Part shown: positions 58,901 to 64,000 of the stretch, in pieces
How the letters are laid out: every line of letters starts with the position of its first letter
Position numbering within the stretch: position 1 is the first letter of the stretch
The notes under the pieces: model-generated
Told to the model about the DNA's origin: nothing
Databases searched by the model: none
The model's input: the letters and a program-made list of their open reading frames with translations, nothing else
Program-made: the position numbers and the translations under genes
NCBI RefSeq assembly: GCF_036850765.1
Contig: NC_089490.1
Location: 104,154,574-104,218,573 of the forward strand
Origin: Saccopteryx bilineata
Lineage: Eukaryota; Chordata; Mammalia; Chiroptera; Emballonuridae
Direction of reading: 5' to 3'
Length of the DNA stretch: 64,000 bases

Positions 58901-60420
58901 GGCACATTAAAGGACTATAGGCTGTCAGGTAAATGACTTGCATTTTAAAAAGAGGCAAATTTAACTTTATTTATCATTTACTATATACTACGTGAAGCTC
59001 TGACAGATTAATGATAAAAATATCTTAAGAATTTTGATTTTCTGAAATTTATAATAGAGCATCTGTTGAGGACCATAGAGTCTTCTGTCCTTGATTAGTT
59101 TAGAAAATAAGGGGGAAAGACAGCAGGGGGGAGAAATTCATCTCTCTGTCCATTAGAGCAACAGCTGAAGAAGGTCCAATAGATGATGATGTTTGAGCAA
59201 AACTTATTCACCTTAATTTGTGCCCCTCCCAAATCCTTTCTTTAGTATTTTGACAGGGGCATTCTTCCAAACCATGTGAGTAGGGATAAATGCAAGCCAC
59301 ATATTATTCTATTATTAATAGTCATCAATTATTAGATCTTTCCTCATTTCAGAAGAAGAAAAGAGAAACCTTCAAGGAGTATAAAGATATACATACTTTG
59401 TAAAAAAGCAATCCTGTAGACCTATGAAAATTCATGGCAGGAAAAAGAGACACATTTCTGAAGATTGAAAGATGAACATCATTATCTTCAAAAATGATTT
59501 TTTACTGGGAACCAGAGACTTTTTAATAAGATACAAATAGACATGGGCTTTTAGAAGATAATAGCAGAGAATTTTGAGAGGAGAACATTCTGAAATGGAA
59601 ATACAAGATGAATTGTGAAAGCAATAAGATGAGCAGAAAAGGGAACTAGGTGAGACGAGGAAGATGCAGCAGTCAGTTCAGTTATCTGTCTACACCTCTT
59701 TCTTAGAGTCAGCTCTCTTATTCTCAGAATGGGGAAAGAATGCATGATTTGCCTTGTTCACAGTAGACCAGACCAGGGTGGCCACAAGATATAAACTTGG
59801 CCAATCAGTTTCTTTCTCTTTGAAAATTGGCATAGGAACCCAGAAATCCTGCAGTCTCAGATTGTGCTGAAAGAGAAGGCATCTGCAGAACTGCCTTGGG
59901 GGACATCTCCTTTTATGTTTATGGAAAAATAGAGATCTGAACTGCAGAAAGGGATAAATTAAAAAAAAAATGAACAAAGAAAAACAGAGATGAGAGACCA
60001 CAGAGTCTGGAAAAAGATAGACACAGAAAAATAGTATCTTGGTCCCTGACAACTTTCCAGTTCCTCATTCCAGTCTCCCATGAGGCCTCACTAGACTTCC
60101 TGACTTTGGGGTCTATGAATTACACTTGTATTATTTTAAAAACATTCCATTCTTGGCTTACCCTAATTTGAATGGGATACTATTATTTGCAACCAAATGG
60201 TCCTTGACCAAAAAAAGGACTGCATGAATTCTAAAAACAAAACAAAACAAAACAAGAAACCAGTACTAGTATAGACTTCTGTTTTGAAAGTCAGCTAAAG
60301 AACAGCTTCAACTGAAGAATTTCTTGATATTCCACAAAAATACATATGAATTAAAGGGTTTAGGAACAACTCACAAAATAACATTGAAAATTTAGGCTGG
60401 TAGTCAACCTAGTTCCAAAA
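58901..60420. other. Unassigned sequence
   Basis: Purine-rich and AT-rich stretches occur, with an (AACAA)-like run at 60232-60256. No gene was recognised. Confidence 0.45.
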
Positions 60421-60437
60421 TCAAGAGGGTTGATTTT

Positions 60438-60507
60438 CTTTTTTTTAATTTTAATTTATTGTGTTTACACAGATTCTAGTATTGCCGGAATGCATCCTCC
60501 CTCCCCC
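60438..60507 (-). mobile_element. Severely 5'-truncated LINE-1 3' end (70 bp)
   Basis: The insert reads T-run, 'aattttaatttattgtgttt', 'acacagattctagtattgcc', then a C-rich end. This is the reverse of a bat-type L1 3'UTR terminus. Perfect 17-bp target duplications tcaagagggttgatttt lie at 60421-60437 and 60508-60524. Confidence 0.85.
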
Positions 60508-60859
60508 TCAAGAGGGTTGATTTTTGATACTTGCTTGTCTTAACTTCTGAATGGCATTTGTCCCTGTGGGCTATTCCCTTTTCCTTGAGGCATTTTCTTC
60601 CTTTGGCTTCCATGATATACTCTTCTGATAGTTTTCCTATCTGTTTATGTCTAGCTACATCTTTGTCCATTTTCCTTGTTGCTCCCTCCCTATCTGACCC
60701 TTGTATAGTTTTCTTAGGGTTATTCCTGGTCCTCCTCTCTCACTCTACTCAAGATGGTTTCACTCATGGCCATGGTTTCTGTTATTACCCATAATGGTAA
60801 AATTGAAATGTTCAGTTCATAGTCCCAGACTGTACAAATATCTGCCTACTAGAAATTTT

Positions 60860-61009
60860 TACTGAAATGTTTTAACAGTATTTCATTGGTAACCTAAGTC
60901 ATTCCCTTCCCAGCCAAACATGCCCCTCCTTTAATAAATGCCACCTTCACCATCTTCACAGTCATTCAAACGAGAAACTTGGGAATCACCTTAAAATATT
61001 CCCTTTCTT
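60860..61009 (+). repeat. L2-like LINE internal fragment, part 1 (split by SINE)
   Basis: 'cagtcattcaaacgagaaac' and 'ttgggaatcaccttaaaata', continuing at 61426 with 'ccagtcagccaccaagtcct', resemble sense internal L2. Positions 60993-61009 are the left SINE duplication. Confidence 0.45.
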
Positions 61010-61378
61010 GCCCTGGCCGATTGGCTCAGTGGTAGAGCGTCAGCCTGGCAGTCCTGGGTTCGATCCTGGCCAGGGCACATAGGAGAAGTGCCCATCTGCT
61101 TCTCCACTCCTCCCCCTCTCTTTCCTCTCTGTCTCTCAATTCCCCTCCCGCAGCCGAGGCTCCACTGGAGCAAAGATGGCCCGGGAGCTGGGGATGGCTC
61201 CTTGGCCTCTGCCCCAGGCGCTGGAGTGGCTCTGGTCGCAACAGAGCAACACCACGGAGGGGCAGAGCATCGCCCCCTGGTGGGTGTGCCGGGTGGATCC
61301 CGGTCGGGCGCATGCGGGAGTCTGTCTGACTGTCTCTCCCCATTTCCGGCTTCAGAAAAATACAGAAAAAAATAATAA

Positions 61379-61408
<30 letters not shown>
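61010..61408 (+). mobile_element. tRNA-derived bat SINE (VES-like), 399-bp variant
   Basis: The A-box region 'tggctcagtggtagagcgtc' and B box 'gggttcgatcc' are intact in spacing. They are followed by 'ggcacataggagaagtgccc', a G/C-rich body (agatggcccgggagctgggg, ggcagagcatcgccccctgg) and an (AAAT)n tail. A perfect 17-bp duplication, aaaatattccctttctt, lies at 60993-61009 and 61409-61425. It is the same type as 34552-34943. Confidence 0.96.
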
Positions 61409-61409
<1 letters not shown>

Positions 61410-61425
61410 AAATATTCCCTTTCTT

Positions 61426-61500
61426 TTCTCCTTAATATCCAGTCAGCCACCAAGTCCTGTTTTGAAGATGACAGAAAAAGAACAAGAGCCCCTACTGATG
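61426..61500 (+). repeat. L2-like LINE internal fragment, part 2
   Basis: Continuation of 60860-61009 beyond the SINE. Confidence 0.45.
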
Positions 61501-62170
61501 TTTGATTGAGTACTGGCAATCTTCAATCTTCATCTTCCTCCTATGTCCCTTATGGCCTATGTAATCTTAGTAGGTTCATACTCTTCCCCCAGAACCACAG
61601 GTGCTGTCAAAATGTAGAGCATTTTTGTGCATGTGTGTGTGTGTGTGTGTGTTAGATGCAGATGCTGAAATAAAGAACTCTAATAACAGTAGATGACAGA
61701 AATTGAGTTTTAAATAAATACGATGAGATCAAAGTATCAGAGAACAAAGACTTATTTCATTGTACACTGACACCAATTTCAAGGTAAGCATACTTACCAC
61801 TGAGTAATAGCAAATAATTGTAGTTTGTACCCATCTATGGACCACACTTTAAATATTGCTGACCTGGTTGGCCATTCTTGCTGTTATGCTTGAAACTGGT
61901 TGACCTAAACCAGGCTATATGCAGACACATACAATTGAAAATCTCTCTAAGACCAGGCAGCAATTAAAATGTACTATATGGAAATTAGTAGGATACAATG
62001 AAATATGATAGAGTATGATAAGAAAAAAAGGAAAAAAGAGTATTGAAGGAGATTTTAAAAAGGAAGTGGTGAGATAAAGATGTTGCTGAAACTGTAATCA
62101 ATAACAACCTTAGAGTACATGTCAGTAGCAGTAGACAATACAATTGATGCTGTACAAAAAATCCAATAAA
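61501..62170. other. Unassigned sequence with (TG)n at 61632-61652
   Basis: A short TG microsatellite is present. Nothing else was recognised. Confidence 0.5.
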
Positions 62171-62227
62171 TGATACAAGATAAATCTGAGTGATGCAAGA
62201 TAAATCTGAGTGATGCAAGATAAATCT
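62171..62227 (+). repeat. 20-bp minisatellite, about 2.9 copies
   Basis: The unit tgatgcaagataaatctgag is repeated head to tail with one substitution in the first copy. Confidence 0.95.
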
Positions 62228-62772
62228 TCCCTCCTAGAGTGCAGAAAAAGATGTTCAGAGAAATTTAAAAATCGAAAGAGAAGATGACAAATGTGGAAGC
62301 TAAAAACAGAGAACCAATAAGAAATTAAGTTGTTCTTCTAAAACAAAGCAAAACAAAAACAAACAAAAAAACCATAGATAGAATCAAATTTTAATTAAAT
62401 ATATAAGACAAAGCCATCTTAACTGAAATGAATTGAAGCATGTTTAAAGATTTAAGGCTCACTCCATTCCAGGAGAAAATCAGTGAAAATATGATTAAAC
62501 TTATGTTTATCCAGGTAAGATTTTTGAACTAGGAGGATAAAGTAATATCCAGGAAGGATAAGTAATAATGGGGAAAATGTAGGCTCATCTTTTTCATAGC
62601 AATAAATTATATATGTACAGAATTTTAAGGAAGAGAAAAACAACTATTAACCAAGAACTTTATATCCAGTCATGTTATCTTACTCTTTCACATGGGAAAG
62701 TAATAAAGTGTTATTGAATTAATTTGCTCTACAAATATAACCATCTATTAAATAAAATTATAAACAAGACAG

Positions 62773-62829
62773 ATATATATGTATATGTATATATACACAT
62801 ATATATGTATGTATACACACATATATATA
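62773..62829 (+). repeat. TA/CA/GTAT-rich low-complexity tract
   Basis: Alternating purine-pyrimidine: atatatatgtatatgtatat, then cacatatatatgtatg. Confidence 0.9.
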
Positions 62830-62852
62830 AATGTACTGAAAAAATAAGCTGT

Positions 62853-62853
<1 letters not shown>

Positions 62854-62886
<33 letters not shown>

Positions 62887-62894
62887 TTATATAC
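62854..62894 (+). repeat. (TC)n(TA)n compound microsatellite
   Basis: About 12 TC units pass directly into TA units. Confidence 0.95.
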
Positions 62895-63280
62895 TTAGAC
62901 TATAGACTAACTATGTACCCTTTTTAAAATTTGTATCTGAAGACATTGTTTAACCTACTGAAAAATAAAGCAAACAAAATGATCAAGCCTGGCAAAGTAA
63001 CAGTTTAAATGTTTTGGGCATGAGCATTAAAGCCAGTGAAAATAGATAAGACCGAATCATTTTAAGTGTGACTACAGAAATCAATGTAGATTTTAATTTT
63101 TTCTAAAATTATAAATAGAATATGAACATTATTATTATATTATATGTAACTTGAATTTAAAATCCAGAATTATATAAACTAGATTATGAAATGAAAGAAG
63201 AATGGGGAAAAATTAAAGTATTAAAAAGATTCTATTTTACTCCTAACCAAAATAAAATTTACTAAAATGCTTTTGAAAAT
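62895..63280. other. Unassigned, AT-rich
   Basis: Nothing was recognised. Positions just left of 63281 (gcttttgaaaatc) should be part of the LINE-1 target duplication, but the second copy lies outside the window. Confidence 0.45.
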
Positions 63281-64000
63281 CTTTTTTTTTTTTTTTAATA
63301 ATTTTTTATTAATGGTAATGGGATGACATTAATAAATCAGGGTACATATATTCAAAGAAAACATGTCTAGGTTATTTTGTCATCAAATTATGTTGCAAAC
63401 CCCTCGCCCAAAGTCAGATTGTCCTCCGTCACCCTCTATCTAGTTCTCTGTGCCCCTCCCCCTCCCCCTAACTCTCTCCCTCCCTCCCTCCCATGTCCTC
63501 CCTCCCCCCCCCCACCCTTGGTAACCACCACACTCTTGTCCATGTCTCTTAGTCTCATTTTTATGTTCCTCCAATGTATGGAATCATGTAGTTCTTGTTT
63601 TTTTCTGATTTGCTTATTTCACTCCTTATAATGTTATCAAGATCCCACCATTTTGCTGTAAATGATCTGATGTCATCATTTCTTATGGCTGAGTAGTATT
63701 CCATAGTGTATATGTGCCACATCTTCTTTATCCAGTCTTCTATTGAAGGGCTTTTTGGTTGTTTCCATGTCTTGGCCACTGTGAACAGTGCTGCAATGAA
63801 CATGGGGCTACATGTGTCTTCACATATCAATGTTTCTGAGGTTTTGGGGTATATACCCAGTAGAGGGATTGCTGGGTCATAAGGTAGTTCTATTTGCAGT
63901 TTTTTGAGGAACCACCATACTTTCCTCCATAATGGTTGTACTACTTTACAGTCCCACCAACAGTGAATGAGGGTACCTTTTTCTCCACAGCCTCTCCAAC
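63281..64000 (-). mobile_element. Young LINE-1, 3' end (3'UTR plus ORF2 C-terminus), runs off the right edge
   Basis: The poly-A tail is the T-run at about 63281-63297. The 3'UTR lies from about 63298 to 63560 and includes a strongly C-rich plus-strand tract (63455-63519), i.e. a G-rich polypurine tract in the element, typical of mammalian L1 3'UTRs. ORF2 ends at 63561. The 3'UTR differs from the tail at 60438, so at least two L1 subfamilies are present. Confidence 0.95.
63561..63998 (-). CDS. LINE-1 ORF2 protein, C-terminal 145 residues (partial)
   Basis: ORF2 encodes the endonuclease/reverse transcriptase that copies L1 RNA into the genome and also mobilises SINEs such as those in this window. 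Only the C-terminal, cysteine-rich region downstream of the reverse transcriptase domain is here. The frame has no stop codon from the window edge to the terminator at 63561-63563. Readable landmarks in order are GEKGTLIHCWWDC, QPLW, PYDPAIPLLGIYP, CEDTCSPMFIAALFTVAKTW, WIKKMWHIYTMEYYSAIRND and the ending PYIGGT. Cysteines at CEDTC and at the HCWWDC segment fit the conserved C-terminal motif. The first Met inside this stretch (63830) is internal and not a start. The uninterrupted frame suggests a young copy; whether the whole element is intact cannot be seen. Confidence 0.93.
   Translation of the reverse strand, partial: WRGCGEKGTLIHCWWDCKVVQPLWRKVWWFLKKLQIELPYDPAIPLLGIYPKTSETLICEDTCSPMFIAALFTVAKTWKQPKSPSIEDWIKKMWHIYTMEYYSAIRNDDIRSFTAKWWDLDNIIRSEISKSEKNKNYMIPYIGGT

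Noticed and set aside
61010..61090. tRNA gene
   Set aside because: A and B boxes are present but belong to the head of a SINE with a target duplication and A-rich tail. The same applies to 34863-34943 on the minus strand and 23708-23780.
62171..62227. Spaced direct repeats resembling a CRISPR array
   Set aside because: Units are contiguous 20-bp tandem copies with no spacers, in a mammalian genome.

Overview
This window is mammalian nuclear DNA and contains no complete protein-coding gene that I can support. It is interspersed repeats and simple repeats separated by sequence I cannot assign. A bat is the most likely source. The main reason is a set of tRNA-derived SINEs of the bat VES type (34552-34943, 61010-61408, 55470-55663, 23708-23875, 19084-19416), with Pol III A-box/B-box heads and target-site duplications. 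Three little-diverged hAT miniature transposons and little-diverged LINE-1 3' ends support this. Placement within bats rests on memory of repeat families, so I do not name a family or species.

Layout: positions 1-500 are unusually CpG-rich, with ETS-like, YY1-like and consensus CRE motifs and a plausible splice donor. They look like the promoter and first exon of a gene reading rightwards. The remaining 63.5 kb would then be intron or intergenic DNA. From 0.5 to 15 kb are decayed MIR, L2, L1M, MER5 and MLT2-type copies, a GATA microsatellite and a near-perfect short foldback at 14646-14710. From 15.6 to 16.8 kb two hAT miniature elements face each other as an inverted pair, one of them inside an older MIR. 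From 17 to 26 kb lie long L2 and L1M fragments broken by SINEs. From 28 to 39 kb are L2 and L1M (again SINE-interrupted), followed by a series of polypyrimidine tracts. From 44 to 52 kb are MIR, L2 and MaLR copies with a TA-flanked mariner/Tigger-like element and a 329-nt uninterrupted homopyrimidine run. From 53 to 64 kb are the third hAT copy, two SINEs, a 70-bp LINE-1 insertion with a perfect 17-bp duplication, and, at the right edge, the 3' end of a young LINE-1 on the minus strand whose ORF2 frame is open to the window edge.

The nested insertions give a relative history: MIR/L2/L1M are oldest, then the MLT1 and Tigger-like insertions, then the hAT elements, SINEs and LINE-1 tails. The long L2 fragments I recognised all lie on the minus strand, which would suit an intron of a gene transcribed rightwards. 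Family names come from recognising consensus-like segments by eye. Boundaries of the old repeats are good to perhaps 10-40 bases; boundaries with duplications are exact unless stated.
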